Assembly: GCF_002591975.1 (NCBI RefSeq)
Contig: NZ_NVQE01000027.1
Span: 1-64,000 of the forward strand
Source of the DNA: Mycobacterium neglectum
GTDB taxonomy: Bacteria; Actinomycetota; Actinomycetes; Mycobacteriales; Mycobacteriaceae
DNA: 64,000 nucleotides
Reading direction: 5' to 3'
A program made the translations under genes and the position numbers. Positions within the stretch are counted from its first letter, which is position 1; each line of letters begins with the position of its first letter. Below the pieces are notes generated by a model. The model was not told the origin of the DNA and did not search any database. It saw only the letters and a program-made list of their open reading frames with translations. Positions 9,571 to 17,868 of this stretch are shown in pieces.

Positions 9571-10909
9571 GGACCTTGGTGGCCCGGCCTCCTGCTTGGG
9601 GGTCCGGGGATCGGTGAGAGTCGTAGTGGTCCTGGCCCCAACGGGCCAGGTTTGTCGCCGCGTTGAGGTCACGATCCAGGCAATGTTCGTTAACGCAGAC
9701 GAACACCCGATCAGCCAGGCTCAAATCGCTGCGACGTACACCGCAGATTGAGCAAAGCCGACTTGACGGATACCAGCGGTCTGCTTCGACGAGCTGGCCT
9801 GCGCGCCACGCCTGTTTGTATCTGAGCAGACGTGCAAACTCGGCCCACCCGGCATCGGAGATCGCGCGGGCTAGACGATGGTTGGCGAGCATTCCTTGTA
9901 TGTTCAGGTTTTCAATGACAAGCCGGTCGTGGGTCTTGACCACCTCGCCTGACACCTGGTGCAAGAAATGCCGACGCACATTGGCGACGCGCTGGTGATG
10001 CCGCCCCAAGCGGGCGGCGGCATCTCTGCGGTTCTGTGATCCCTCCTTTTTGCGCGATAGCGACTTTGCCAGCCGCTGTTGCTGTTTCATGCTGGCGGCT
10101 AGTGCCTTGGGGGCGTCGACAATGCGGGCGAGCTCGGCGCCGGCGGCGTCGGCGGCGACCAGAAACACCGACAAGCCGCGATCCAGACCGACCCAGCCGT
10201 CCTGCTCACCGTCGGGTCGCTGCCGATGCCGCAGGGCGGGGTGCAGATCGGCGGCCGCCACGTTGAGCGCCACCCACCATCGGCCGCTGTGACGGCTGAC
10301 TGTGGCAAAGCAGATGGTGGCCCGGCCCTTGGTCAGCATGCGCCGTAGCGCTCGAGTGTCGTCGTGGACCCCGATGGCGCCGATGCCGGGCAGGGTAACT
10401 GAGCGCGGTCGATCGTTATCGCCGACTCGAATCGCGGCCGGTCTGCTTTTTCGTTGCTTGTTGCGCAGCCGAAACGACGGCCTCACCGTGGTCTTTCTCT
10501 TGAACCGGGGAAACCCGACCTTCTGGCCCGCCCGTTTCCCCGAGCGCGAATCCGACCAGGCTTTCAGCCCGTTGCCCAGGTCGACTGCCGCTTCCTCGAA
10601 AACCTGCTGACACAGCTGATCCCGCCATGCCAGGCCTGTCACCGCGACCTCGGCAACGCCTGCACTGTCAACAGTGATGATCCGGCCGGCATCCTCGGTC
10701 TTCTTCCACGCGTTAAATGCGTTGATCAGGTCGAACCCCGTCCATGGCACCGCGGTGTCCGGGTCGGTGCGCCGCCGTGTGAGCTCGCTTTTCACCACCT
10801 GTAAGCATTGGTTGAACGCGAACCGTGAGGCCCCCGCGTGGCGGGCCAGCGCTTGTTCCTGCTCGACCGTCGGATCCAAGCAGAAGCGGAATGTGGTGTG
10901 CCGATCCAT
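9479..10909 (-). CDS. tnpB: TnpB RNA-guided nuclease (OrfB of IS605-type elements)
   Basis: 476 residues. The N-terminal OrfB helix-turn-helix is followed by a basic middle domain (KRKTTVRPSFRLRNKQRK) and a RuvC fold split in three: VGLDRG (Asp243), LVIENLN (Glu333) and CLDRDLNAATN (Asp412/Asp414). The zinc ribbon is CSIC at 386-389 paired with Cys405 and Cys410, a CX4C where most relatives have CX2C. All catalytic acids are present, so the nuclease looks intact. Family knowledge: TnpB cleaves DNA matching its guide next to a TAM and helps retain the element. ATG 10909 gives the usual MDRHTTFRF start; no clear Shine-Dalgarno precedes it, and the start codon sits in the loop of a 10-bp inverted repeat. 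Confidence 0.88.
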   Translation of the reverse strand: MDRHTTFRFCLDPTVEQEQALARHAGASRFAFNQCLQVVKSELTRRRTDPDTAVPWTGFDLINAFNAWKKTEDAGRIITVDSAGVAEVAVTGLAWRDQLCQQVFEEAAVDLGNGLKAWSDSRSGKRAGQKVGFPRFKRKTTVRPSFRLRNKQRKSRPAAIRVGDNDRPRSVTLPGIGAIGVHDDTRALRRMLTKGRATICFATVSRHSGRWWVALNVAAADLHPALRHRQRPDGEQDGWVGLDRGLSVFLVAADAAGAELARIVDAPKALAASMKQQQRLAKSLSRKKEGSQNRRDAAARLGRHHQRVANVRRHFLHQVSGEVVKTHDRLVIENLNIQGMLANHRLARAISDAGWAEFARLLRYKQAWRAGQLVEADRWYPSSRLCSICGVRRSDLSLADRVFVCVNEHCLDRDLNAATNLARWGQDHYDSHRSPDPQAGGRATKVRRRDGSDHHLRVGETSPKDAETDVHAAPAA

Positions 10910-10933
10910 CGCCAATGACTGTCGCACACCACA
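10892..10933 (-). repeat. 10-bp perfect inverted repeat enclosing the tnpB start codon
   Basis: Arms TGTGGTGTGC (10892-10901) and GCACACCACA (10924-10933) are exact reverse complements with a 22-base loop containing the ATG at 10909-10907. In mRNA this would form a hairpin over the initiation region. It could limit TnpB translation, or be a structural feature of the element's left end. Confidence 0.6.
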
Positions 10934-11038
10934 CCGACAACCCCCGGCGAGCAGCGATGTACCGGTCCATCCAATCACCGCCGGACTCATATGACCCACG
11001 CGACGCCACCTGCTTCGGCGACGCACCCGGAGCGTCCT

Positions 11039-12874
11039 CTAGCGGCGATTGACCTCTGGTTGCGGAACCGCAGCTAGCAATCGGCGGGTGTACTCGTGTT
11101 GCGGGTTGTTGAACACCTGGTCACCGTCGCCCTGTTCGACGATCGTGCCCTTGTACATCACCACCACCCGGTGAGCGAGGTGCTTGACCACGGACAGGTC
11201 GTGCGAGACGAACAGATAGGACAGCCCGAACCGCTGCTGCAGATCCAGCAGCAGGTTGATGATGCCCGCCTGGATCGAGACGTCGAGTGCGGAAACGGGC
11301 TCGTCGAGCGCGAGGATCTTGGGTTGGGTGGCCAACGCCCGCGCAATACCGATGCGCTGTTTCTGGCCACCGGAGAACTCTGCGGGGTATCGGGCGGCGT
11401 CTTCCCGTCGCAACCCGACGATGCCGAGCAGCTCGGCAACTCTGTCGTGGATTCGAGCCTTGTCGAACCCGTTGGCCTGCAACGGTTCGGCCAAGACGTC
11501 GAACACCGGCAGCCGTGGATCCAGTGCGGCCACCGGGTCCTGAAACACCACCTGCAGATCGCCGCGCAGCGCCCGGCGGGACCGAGCATCCAGAGTCGCG
11601 ACGTCGGTGCCGAGCACTTCGATCGAACCCGACTGCGGCGCGCTCAATTCCAGAATCTGGTGCAGAGTCGTGGACTTGCCCGATCCCGATTCGCCGACGA
11701 TGGCCAGCGTGCGCCCCTGTTGCAGTTCGAAGCTGATGCCGTCGACCGCGCGCACCTCACCGATCTGTCTGCGGAAGACGACACCCTTGGTGAGTTTGTA
11801 GGTCTTGACCAGATCCCGGACGCGCAGCACGACGGGTGAGTCGGCATCGGGCCGTACGTCGGGTGCGGCGGTGGACACGCCGTAGATATCGGCGGCGCTG
11901 CGGCCGGCGACCTCATCGGTTCGAATGCAGGCGGCACGGTGGGTTGGCGCTATTTCGAGCAGATCCGGTTCGGCGGTGCGGCAGTCGTCGATGGCAAGCG
12001 GGCAGCGGGGCTCGAACGGGCACCCGGGCGGCAGTGCGGCCATCGACGGCGGAGCGCCGGGTATCGGTACCAGCCGAGCGCCCTGGTGGGCATCGAATCG
12101 GGGCACGGAGCCGAGTAGCCCAGCGGTGTAAGGCATTCGGCGGTCGCGGTACAACTCTTGGACCGGCGCGATCTCGACGGGTCTTCCGGCGTACATCACC
12201 AACGCGCGGTCGGCGAACTCGGCGACCACCCCGAGGTCGTGGGTGATGATCAGAACGCCCGCGCCGGTCACGTCGCGCGCGGTTTTCAGCACGTCGAGGA
12301 TTTGCGCCTGCACAGTGACATCCAGAGCGGTGGTGGGCTCATCGCAGATCAGCAGATCGGGATCGTTGGCGATCGCGATGGCGATGACGACCCGCTGCCG
12401 CTCGCCGCCGGACAGCTCGTGGGGAAAGGCTCGCGCCCGCCGTTCGGGCTGGGCGATGCCGACCAGATCCAGCAGTTCGATTGCCCGGTCCCGAGCCGTT
12501 CGCCGTGTGGTGCCGGGTTGATGGATCTCGATCGCCTCGGCGATCTGATCACCGACGGTGTACACGGGTGTCAGTGCCGACATCGGGTCCTGGAACACGG
12601 TCCCGATGGTCTTCCCGCGAATCTCGGACATCCGTTGATCGGAAAGTCCGATGAGCTCGTCGCCGTGCAGCCGAACCGAACCGGACACCGCGGCGTACTC
12701 GGGCAGTAGGCCGACGACGGCCATCGCACTCGCGGACTTACCGGCACCCGACTCGCCGACGAGCGCGACGACCTCTCGCGGGTCGACGTGAAAGTTCATC
12801 CCCCGCACCGCATTCACGGTGTCAGAGTCGGTCGGGAAGGCGACCGTCAGGTTACTCACCTCGAGAAGGCTCAC
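11039..12874 (-). CDS. oppD: Oligopeptide ABC transporter ATPase, fused OppD-OppF
   Basis: 611 residues with two complete ABC cassettes. First half: Walker A GESGAGKSAS, signature LSGGERQRV, Walker B LLICDEPTTALD, then the oligopeptide-transporter C-terminal domain with FEPRCPLAIDDCRTAEPD, whose cysteines resemble the Fe-S motif of OppD/DppD. Second half: GESGSGKSTT, FSGGQKQRIG, ILALDEPVSALD. It supplies both nucleotide-binding domains for the OppB/OppC pore. GTG 12874 is chosen because it overlaps the oppC stop (GTGA); the reading frame is open further upstream but there it only shadows oppC. Corresponds to Rv1281c. The tnpB element lies immediately downstream. Confidence 0.92.
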   Translation of the reverse strand: MSLLEVSNLTVAFPTDSDTVNAVRGMNFHVDPREVVALVGESGAGKSASAMAVVGLLPEYAAVSGSVRLHGDELIGLSDQRMSEIRGKTIGTVFQDPMSALTPVYTVGDQIAEAIEIHQPGTTRRTARDRAIELLDLVGIAQPERRARAFPHELSGGERQRVVIAIAIANDPDLLICDEPTTALDVTVQAQILDVLKTARDVTGAGVLIITHDLGVVAEFADRALVMYAGRPVEIAPVQELYRDRRMPYTAGLLGSVPRFDAHQGARLVPIPGAPPSMAALPPGCPFEPRCPLAIDDCRTAEPDLLEIAPTHRAACIRTDEVAGRSAADIYGVSTAAPDVRPDADSPVVLRVRDLVKTYKLTKGVVFRRQIGEVRAVDGISFELQQGRTLAIVGESGSGKSTTLHQILELSAPQSGSIEVLGTDVATLDARSRRALRGDLQVVFQDPVAALDPRLPVFDVLAEPLQANGFDKARIHDRVAELLGIVGLRREDAARYPAEFSGGQKQRIGIARALATQPKILALDEPVSALDVSIQAGIINLLLDLQQRFGLSYLFVSHDLSVVKHLAHRVVVMYKGTIVEQGDGDQVFNNPQHEYTRRLLAAVPQPEVNRR

Positions 12875-13821
12875 TTGCGGGCCTTCCGTCGCAAAGCGCG
12901 GCTGCCGGGGTCGAGCGCATCGCGCAGGCCATCGCCGACGAGGTTGGCGCAGAAGATGATCAAGACCAGCACACCGGCGGGGAACAAGAAGAGCCACGGG
13001 AACGTCGTCGCCGACGGGGTGCCGCTGGCGATGAGGGTTCCCAGCGATACGTCGGGTGGCTGCACGCCGAAGCCCAGGTAACTCAGTCCGGTCTCGGCCA
13101 GGATCGCTATGCCGACGTTGAGCGCGGTGTCGATGATGATGATCGACGCCACGTTCGGGAGGATGTGGCGAATGATGTTCCTCGTATCGCGCACACCCAT
13201 ATATCTTGCGGCCACAACGAATTCGCGTTCGCGCAGGCTCATCGTCATGCCTCGCACGATGCGGGAGCTGATCATCCAGCTGAAGACGGACAGCAGAACG
13301 ATCATCCATACGGTGTCGCCCTTGGTGCGCTGCACGACGATGGTGATGAGCAGGAAGCTCGGCACCACCAGCATGAGGTCGACAACCCACATCAGGGTGC
13401 GATCGCGCCAGCCGCCGAAGTAGCCGGCGATGGTCCCCACGGTGGCGGCGATGATTGTCGAGATGAACGCCACGCAAACGCCGATGAGCATGGATTTCTG
13501 CATTCCACGCAGCGTCTGAGCCAGCAGATCCTGACCGAGCCCGTTGGTGCCGAACCAGTGGCTGGTGCTCGGCGGCTGCTGCAGTGCGAAGTAGTCCAGA
13601 TCGCTGTAGCTGTATGGCAGCAACGGCGGCAGCGCATAGCAGCCGACGAACAGCAGCAAGAGGATGGCGATTGACACGACAGCGGGTTTGTTGCGCAGGA
13701 ACCGTCGCAGCACGAGGGTGCGCCGCGATGCGAAGGACGCAACAGCGAGGCCGGAATTCGCGGTCGTCGAAGAGTCGGCCGTCGTGGGCGACGAATCGGC
13801 AGGAGTCACGGGTTCGCTCAT
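12871..13821 (-). CDS. oppC: Oligopeptide ABC transporter permease
   Basis: 316 residues. A Ser/Thr-rich cytoplasmic N-terminus precedes the first membrane segment (VVSIAILLLLFVGCYALPPLL), then an extracellular loop with SHWFGTNGLGQDLLAQTLRG, which is characteristic of OppC/DppC permeases. About five further hydrophobic segments follow, with the EAA-type loop VVAARYMGVRDTRNIIRHILPN that contacts the ATPase. ATG 13821 overlaps the oppB stop (ATGA). Corresponds to Rv1282c. Confidence 0.92.
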   Translation of the reverse strand: MSEPVTPADSSPTTADSSTTANSGLAVASFASRRTLVLRRFLRNKPAVVSIAILLLLFVGCYALPPLLPYSYSDLDYFALQQPPSTSHWFGTNGLGQDLLAQTLRGMQKSMLIGVCVAFISTIIAATVGTIAGYFGGWRDRTLMWVVDLMLVVPSFLLITIVVQRTKGDTVWMIVLLSVFSWMISSRIVRGMTMSLREREFVVAARYMGVRDTRNIIRHILPNVASIIIIDTALNVGIAILAETGLSYLGFGVQPPDVSLGTLIASGTPSATTFPWLFLFPAGVLVLIIFCANLVGDGLRDALDPGSRALRRKARK

Positions 13822-14795
13822 GTCACCCGCACCCTCGGGTCGAGTGCGGCGTAGATGACGTCGGAGAGCAGGCCGGCCAACAGGACCGTCACACCCGCGA
13901 ATACCGCGATGGCGGCGATGATGTTGATGTCCTGGGTGTTGAGGCCCTGGATGAACCATTCACCCATGCCATGCCACCCGAAGATCTTTTCGACGAACAC
14001 CGCTCCGGTGAACAGGCCCGCGAAACTGTAGGCGAACATCGTTGCCATCGGGATGAGCGCGGTCCGCAGCCCGTGTTTGAACAATGCCTTGCGGCGGGTC
14101 AACCCTTTGGCGCGGGCGGTGCGGATGAAGTCCTGCCCGAGCACGTCGAGCATCGCGTTGCGTTGGTATCGGCTGTAACCGGCCATCCCTCCCAGCGCCA
14201 GGGTGAGGGTGGGCAGCACCAGATGCTGGAGACGATCGACGAACTGGTTCCAAGCACCGCCGACCGCGTCCGGCGACGTCTCCCCGGTGAACTCGAACAG
14301 CTGGACCCCCAGCGCAGAGTTGGCTCCCAGTGCCGACAGGATCAACAGGGTGGCCATCACGAATGACGGTGTGCTGATCACCAGCAGCGAGAGGGCGGTG
14401 ATGACGCGATCGCTGAGCCGATACTGGCGAATCGCGCCCCATGCGCCGATCATCACTCCGGCGACAGTGCCGATCACCGAACCGAGGACGAGTAGGCGCA
14501 GGCTGACGCCGATGCGCCGCCACAGCTCGTCGCTGACCGGTTGGCCGCCGACCGTGGTGCCGAAATCGCCGTGGACAACCCCGGACGCCCAGAGTCCGTA
14601 CTGGACCAATATCGGCTTGTCGAGGTTGAGTTCGACCCGCTTCGCCTCGATGACCTCCTGCGGTGGACGCGGATTGCGGCTCTGCAGATTTTCGAGGGGA
14701 TCGAACTGCCACGATGCCAGAGAGAACACCACGAACGAGGCCAGCGCCAACAGCACCAGGTAGTTGAGCAGCCGACGCGAAAGGAAGCGCGTCAT
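13818..14795 (-). CDS. oppB: Oligopeptide ABC transporter permease
   Basis: 325 residues, first gene of the opp operon. First membrane segment LLNYLVLLALASFVVFSLASW, the conserved periplasmic stretch LDKPILVQYGLWASGVVHGDFG, and the EAA loop DFIRTARAKGLTRRKALFKHGLRTALIP identify an OppB/DppB permease with about six membrane segments. ATG 14795 was chosen because the basic start MTRFLSRRLLNY fits homologues; a further upstream in-frame start would add 24 unconserved residues. No Shine-Dalgarno is evident. Corresponds to Rv1283c. Confidence 0.9.
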   Translation of the reverse strand: MTRFLSRRLLNYLVLLALASFVVFSLASWQFDPLENLQSRNPRPPQEVIEAKRVELNLDKPILVQYGLWASGVVHGDFGTTVGGQPVSDELWRRIGVSLRLLVLGSVIGTVAGVMIGAWGAIRQYRLSDRVITALSLLVISTPSFVMATLLILSALGANSALGVQLFEFTGETSPDAVGGAWNQFVDRLQHLVLPTLTLALGGMAGYSRYQRNAMLDVLGQDFIRTARAKGLTRRKALFKHGLRTALIPMATMFAYSFAGLFTGAVFVEKIFGWHGMGEWFIQGLNTQDINIIAAIAVFAGVTVLLAGLLSDVIYAALDPRVRVT

Positions 14796-15181
14796 TCGGT
14801 CGGTCCGCACGTGGGCTGCATGCGCACAGGCTATGAGATCGGGGCGGCCGACCTCTGGACAACTCACATGTGGCGTACAGCGGGTGTCCAGATTCGGCGC
14901 GTTCAGTGGTAGTCACCTGCAGTTTTCGCGGTGGCCGCGATCGGCCCGATGGTGGCCCAGGAGCACGACGGCGGCGGCGAAGAGGGAGTCGATGACCGTC
15001 AGTGCGATAAGTGCACAGGCGACGCCGTCCGAGCAGGGGCCGCCAGAAAACTCGTTTCGTCGCTGTCCGCATCGGTTACCCAACATGTAGACGGGCAACG
15101 ACGAGCCCGTAGCGCACTGTTCCGATGGGCCGTTTCGTTCGATCGAAGCGGCTCACCTGAAACCGGATAGGAGTGGTCAAG
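14796..15181. other. 386-base divergent intergenic region, oppB to small secreted gene
   Basis: This should hold the promoters for the opp operon (minus strand) and the secreted-protein gene (plus strand), but no consensus -35/-10 pair could be assigned. A 6-bp inverted repeat ACGGGC/GCCCGT lies at 15091-15096 and 15105-15110. A minus-strand frame of 61 codons at 14913-15098 has a hydrophobic stretch but no supporting signal and is not called. Confidence 0.5.
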
Positions 15182-15388
15182 GTGAATTCGAAGCAGATCA
15201 AGCTGGGTTCGGCAACACTGGGTGCCGGCGCTCTGATTGCAATGGGCGCTTTCGGCGTCTCCAGCGGCACGAGTGCTGCTCAAGACGAGCCGGATCCGCC
15301 AGGGCCGGCGACGTCGGAGGTTGTCGTGAGCGAAACCACGGTTGTGGTCCCCGACGTCACGGCGGTACAGCCCCAGCGTCCGAACTGA
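15182..15388 (+). CDS. Small secreted protein of unknown function
   Basis: 68 residues. A basic start (MNSKQIK) and a hydrophobic Ala/Gly core are followed by a likely signal-peptidase site near GTSAAQDEP. The mature part is short, acidic and proline-rich (DEPDPPGPATSEVVVSE, then valine/threonine-rich), with no cysteines. GTG 15182 is favoured because AGGAG at 15169-15173 is 8 bases upstream; the in-frame GTG at 15173 overlaps that site. I recognise no domain; similar short signal-peptide proteins are common in mycobacteria. Confidence 0.7.
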   Translation: MNSKQIKLGSATLGAGALIAMGAFGVSSGTSAAQDEPDPPGPATSEVVVSETTVVVPDVTAVQPQRPN

Positions 15389-15398
15389 CAGTCCGGAT

Positions 15399-15436
15399 CA
15401 GGTTCCGGTGGCTCGAGTAGGGCTGGCCGGAACCTG
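15399..15436 (+). terminator. Probable terminator hairpin after the small secreted gene
   Basis: CAGGTTCCGG (15399-15408) and CCGGAACCTG (15427-15436) form a perfect 10-bp stem with an 18-base loop, 11 bases past the stop. There is no T-tract, which is common for mycobacterial terminators. Confidence 0.5.
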
Positions 15437-15471
15437 CTTGGACGGTGTTGGCCGACTATCGACCGGGCGAT

Positions 15472-15500
15472 TCACAGCTGGCACATAGCCAGCGCACAGT
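15472..15500 (+). promoter_or_regulatory. PhoP-like direct-repeat box upstream of the response regulator
   Basis: Three 7-bp units at 11-bp spacing: TCACAGC (15472-15478), ACATAGC (15483-15489) and GCACAGT (15494-15500), with spacers TGGC and CAGC. The M. tuberculosis PhoP box is TCACAGC-N4-TCACAGC. The site ends 31 bases before the regulator's start, fitting autoregulation. A 6-bp inverted repeat (GCTGGC/GCCAGC, 15477-15482 and 15488-15493) overlaps it. Confidence 0.6.
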
Positions 15501-15519
15501 GATAGCCCACTGACCGGTC

Positions 15520-15525
15520 GATAAT
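15520..15525 (+). promoter_or_regulatory. -10 element for a leaderless response-regulator transcript
   Basis: GATAAT (5 of 6 matches to TATAAT) ends 6 bases before the GTG at 15532. This is the spacing expected if transcription starts at the start codon itself. No Shine-Dalgarno is present between them. Confidence 0.55.
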
Positions 15526-15531
15526 GGACGT

Positions 15532-16290
15532 GTGGTGAGTCCCAACGGTTCGGCGGTCAGCGACCCAGAGCCCGGGCGCGTCGTGATGCGTCGGGCCGAC
15601 GGTAACCCCATTCATGTGCTGGTTGTCGACGACGAACCAGTCCTCGCCGAGTTGGTGTCGATGGCCCTTAGATATGAGGGCTGGGAGATCGTGACGGCGG
15701 GCGACGGAGCGAGTGCCATCGCCCTTGCCCGCGAGACCCCACCCGATGTGGTCGTGCTCGACGTGATGCTGCCGGACATGAGTGGGCTGGATGTGCTGCA
15801 CAAACTGCGCGAGCAGATTCCGGGTCTGCCGCTGCTGCTGCTGACCGCCAAAGATTCGGTCGAGGATCGGATCGCCGGTCTCACCGCGGGTGGTGACGAC
15901 TACGTGACGAAGCCATTCAGCCTTGAAGAGGTGGTACTGCGACTGCGCGCCCTGCTGCGACGCACGGGGGTCACCAGCGAATCGGGCGGTGCGAAGATCG
16001 TGGTCGGGGATCTGGTGCTCGACGAAGACAGTCACGAAGTGACCCGCGCGGGCGAGTTGATCACACTGACCGCGACCGAGTTCGAGCTGTTGCGGTTCAT
16101 GATGCGCAACTCCAAACGTGTGCTGAGCAAGGCCCAGATCCTCGACCGGGTATGGAGTTACGACTTCGGCGGGCGATCCAACATCGTGGAGTTGTACGTC
16201 TCGTATCTGCGCAAGAAGATCGACATCGGGCGCGAACCGATGATCCACACACTGCGCGGCGCCGGTTATGTCCTCAAACCCGCACGCTGA
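15532..16290 (+). CDS. OmpR/PhoP-family response regulator (PhoP/TrcR type)
   Basis: 252 residues. The receiver domain shows the acidic pair VDDE (residues 32-35), phospho-acceptor Asp77 in VVVLDVMLP, Thr105 in LLLTAKD and Lys127 in YVTKPFS. The winged-helix DNA-binding domain (about 150-250) contains TEFELLRFMM, RVLSKAQILDRVW and VYVSYLRKKID-type recognition helix, ending HTLRGAGYVLKPAR. Much of the receiver and output domain resembles M. tuberculosis PhoP and TrcR, which fits the TCACAGC-like repeats nearby. The kinase gene starts 23 bases before this stop. Two adjacent GTG codons (15532, 15535) are possible starts. Likely autoregulated and controlling the downstream glycosyltransferases. 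Confidence 0.88.
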   Translation: MVSPNGSAVSDPEPGRVVMRRADGNPIHVLVVDDEPVLAELVSMALRYEGWEIVTAGDGASAIALARETPPDVVVLDVMLPDMSGLDVLHKLREQIPGLPLLLLTAKDSVEDRIAGLTAGGDDYVTKPFSLEEVVLRLRALLRRTGVTSESGGAKIVVGDLVLDEDSHEVTRAGELITLTATEFELLRFMMRNSKRVLSKAQILDRVWSYDFGGRSNIVELYVSYLRKKIDIGREPMIHTLRGAGYVLKPAR

Positions 16291-17845
16291 ACCGGCGGGT
16301 CGGACGCGGCTTCGTTCGCCGCGCACGTGGTCACTTCGAACGCGGCTGCTCGTGTCACAGATCATCCTTCTGACCTTGGTGTGCGCAGGCATGGGTGTCG
16401 GCACAATGATTGCTCTGCAACACTTTCTGACCAACCAGCTCGACCGCCAGCTGGCTGAGACGGGCACGCGCTCTGCGGGCCTGTTCGAACTTGGCCCGCC
16501 CCCGCCCGGTTTCCCCGGGCCGCCGGGCTTTCCGCGCCGGATGATCATCCGCGACGACGTGGGGCCCGGCCCGGCCTTCCTCAACGCGCCCGGTCAAGCA
16601 GCGCGAACGGTCGGCGCGGTGATCTCGCGCGGCACGCCTGTCGACGCCGGTGTCATCACTGCCGACGGCACTCGCAGCCAGATCAGTTCCACCGCAGCGC
16701 AACAACTCGCCAGTATCGAGCCCAACGAAGTGCCGACAACGGTTCAGCTCGACGGTCTAGGCCGCTACCGAGTGATCGCGATGCGCGCGCACGGGCCTGG
16801 CGAGACGATCGTCACCGGCCTGCCCACCTCCGAGGTCGATGACACCCTGCTCACCGTCGCGATCATCTTCAGCGTGGTGGGTGTCATGGCGCTGATCGGC
16901 GGGACCACGGCCGGGATCCTGATCATCCGCCGTCAACTCGCGCCGCTGTCAAGGGTTTCCGCGGCGGCACGGCAGGTGGCCGACCTCGAGCTCGATCGCG
17001 GCGAGGTCCGGCTGCCCACGCCGATCGTCGAGGTGGATCCGGCGGGCGCGCACACCGAGATCGGGCAGCTCGGTTCTGCACTGAACCGGATGCTCGACCG
17101 CATCTCCGACGCGTTGTCCGCCCGGCACGCCAGCGAGACCAGGGTGCGTCAGTTCGTCGCGGATGCGAGCCACGAGCTGCGCACGCCGCTCGCGGCGATC
17201 CGCGGCTATACCGAACTGGCACAACGCAAGCGCGGTGATGTCCCCGACGATGTGGCGCATGCGATGAACCGCGTCGAGTCCGAGACGGAGCGGATGACCC
17301 AGCTGGTCGAGGACATGCTGCTGCTGGCCCGCCTGGACACCGGGCGGCCGTTGCAGCAGGAGGCAGTGGATCTTTCGCGATTGGTCGTCGACACCGTCAG
17401 CGACGCCCACATCGCCGGACCTGACCATCAGTGGTTACTCGACCTGCCCGACGAGCCCGTCGTCGTCATCGGTGACGAAGCGCGTCTGCATCAGGTGTTG
17501 GGCAACCTGCTCGCCAACGCGCGCACCCACACGCCGCCGGGCACGTCCGTCACGACGTCGTTGGCGCGATCCCCCGGCGGAGGCGCGGTGCTAAAGGTGG
17601 TCGACGACGGTCCCGGCATCGCAGAGTGGCTGCAACCCGAGGTCTTCGAGCGGTTCGCCCGCGGCGACACGTCGCGCTCCCGGCGCGGGGGCAGTACCGG
17701 GCTGGGACTCGCGATCGTCGCCGCCGTAGTCAAAGCTCATCGCGGCGCGATCGAGGTGGACAGCGAGCCCGGATCGACGGCTTTCACCGTGACCTTGCGG
17801 GGCGATTCACAGATAAATCACAGTGCGAGCCCATTCGGGGCATAG
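16268..17845 (+). CDS. Sensor histidine kinase, partner of the PhoP-type regulator
   Basis: 525 residues. Membrane segment 1 at about 29-50 and segment 2 at about 194-220 flank an extracellular sensor domain of about 140 residues with a proline-rich stretch (about 77-90). A HAMP linker follows, then the H-box FVADASHELRTPLAAIRGY (His302), N-box LGNLLANARTHTPPG (about 411-425), G1 VDDGPGIAE (about 445-453) and G2 GGSTGLGLAIV (about 474-484). All catalytic boxes are intact. The stimulus cannot be read. The start overlaps the regulator by 23 bases. A PhoP-like box for the next gene lies within its last codons. Confidence 0.9.
   Translation: MSSNPHAEPAGRTRLRSPRTWSLRTRLLVSQIILLTLVCAGMGVGTMIALQHFLTNQLDRQLAETGTRSAGLFELGPPPPGFPGPPGFPRRMIIRDDVGPGPAFLNAPGQAARTVGAVISRGTPVDAGVITADGTRSQISSTAAQQLASIEPNEVPTTVQLDGLGRYRVIAMRAHGPGETIVTGLPTSEVDDTLLTVAIIFSVVGVMALIGGTTAGILIIRRQLAPLSRVSAAARQVADLELDRGEVRLPTPIVEVDPAGAHTEIGQLGSALNRMLDRISDALSARHASETRVRQFVADASHELRTPLAAIRGYTELAQRKRGDVPDDVAHAMNRVESETERMTQLVEDMLLLARLDTGRPLQQEAVDLSRLVVDTVSDAHIAGPDHQWLLDLPDEPVVVIGDEARLHQVLGNLLANARTHTPPGTSVTTSLARSPGGGAVLKVVDDGPGIAEWLQPEVFERFARGDTSRSRRGGSTGLGLAIVAAVVKAHRGAIEVDSEPGSTAFTVTLRGDSQINHSASPFGA
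17807..17824 (+). promoter_or_regulatory. PhoP-like box upstream of the first GT39 gene
   Basis: TCACAGA (17807-17813), spacer TAAA, TCACAGT (17818-17824): two near-identical units with the 4-base spacer of a PhoP box. It lies inside the kinase's 3' end, 44 bases before the glycosyltransferase GTG. The preceding GGGCGATTCACAG stretch (17800-17812) is identical to that at 15465-15477. Confidence 0.6.
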
Positions 17846-17868
17846 CGGGGCCGGACAGGGTCGTCGTA

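Larger units (their letters stand above)
9440..11030 (-). mobile_element. tnpB-only insertion (IS200/IS605/IS1341-like) inside the opp operon
   Basis: A single TnpB gene separates oppD (stop at 11039) from oppA (start 9401). No TnpA transposase of Y1 or serine type is present, so this is an orphan tnpB element or a remnant. Ends are approximate. No target duplication is expected for this class and none was seen. Orientation is the same as the opp genes. Confidence 0.5.

Noticed and set aside
14913..15098. A 61-codon minus-strand frame with a hydrophobic stretch upstream of oppB
   Set aside because: No ribosome binding site, no homology recognised, and it lies in the opp promoter region; a chance frame is as likely.
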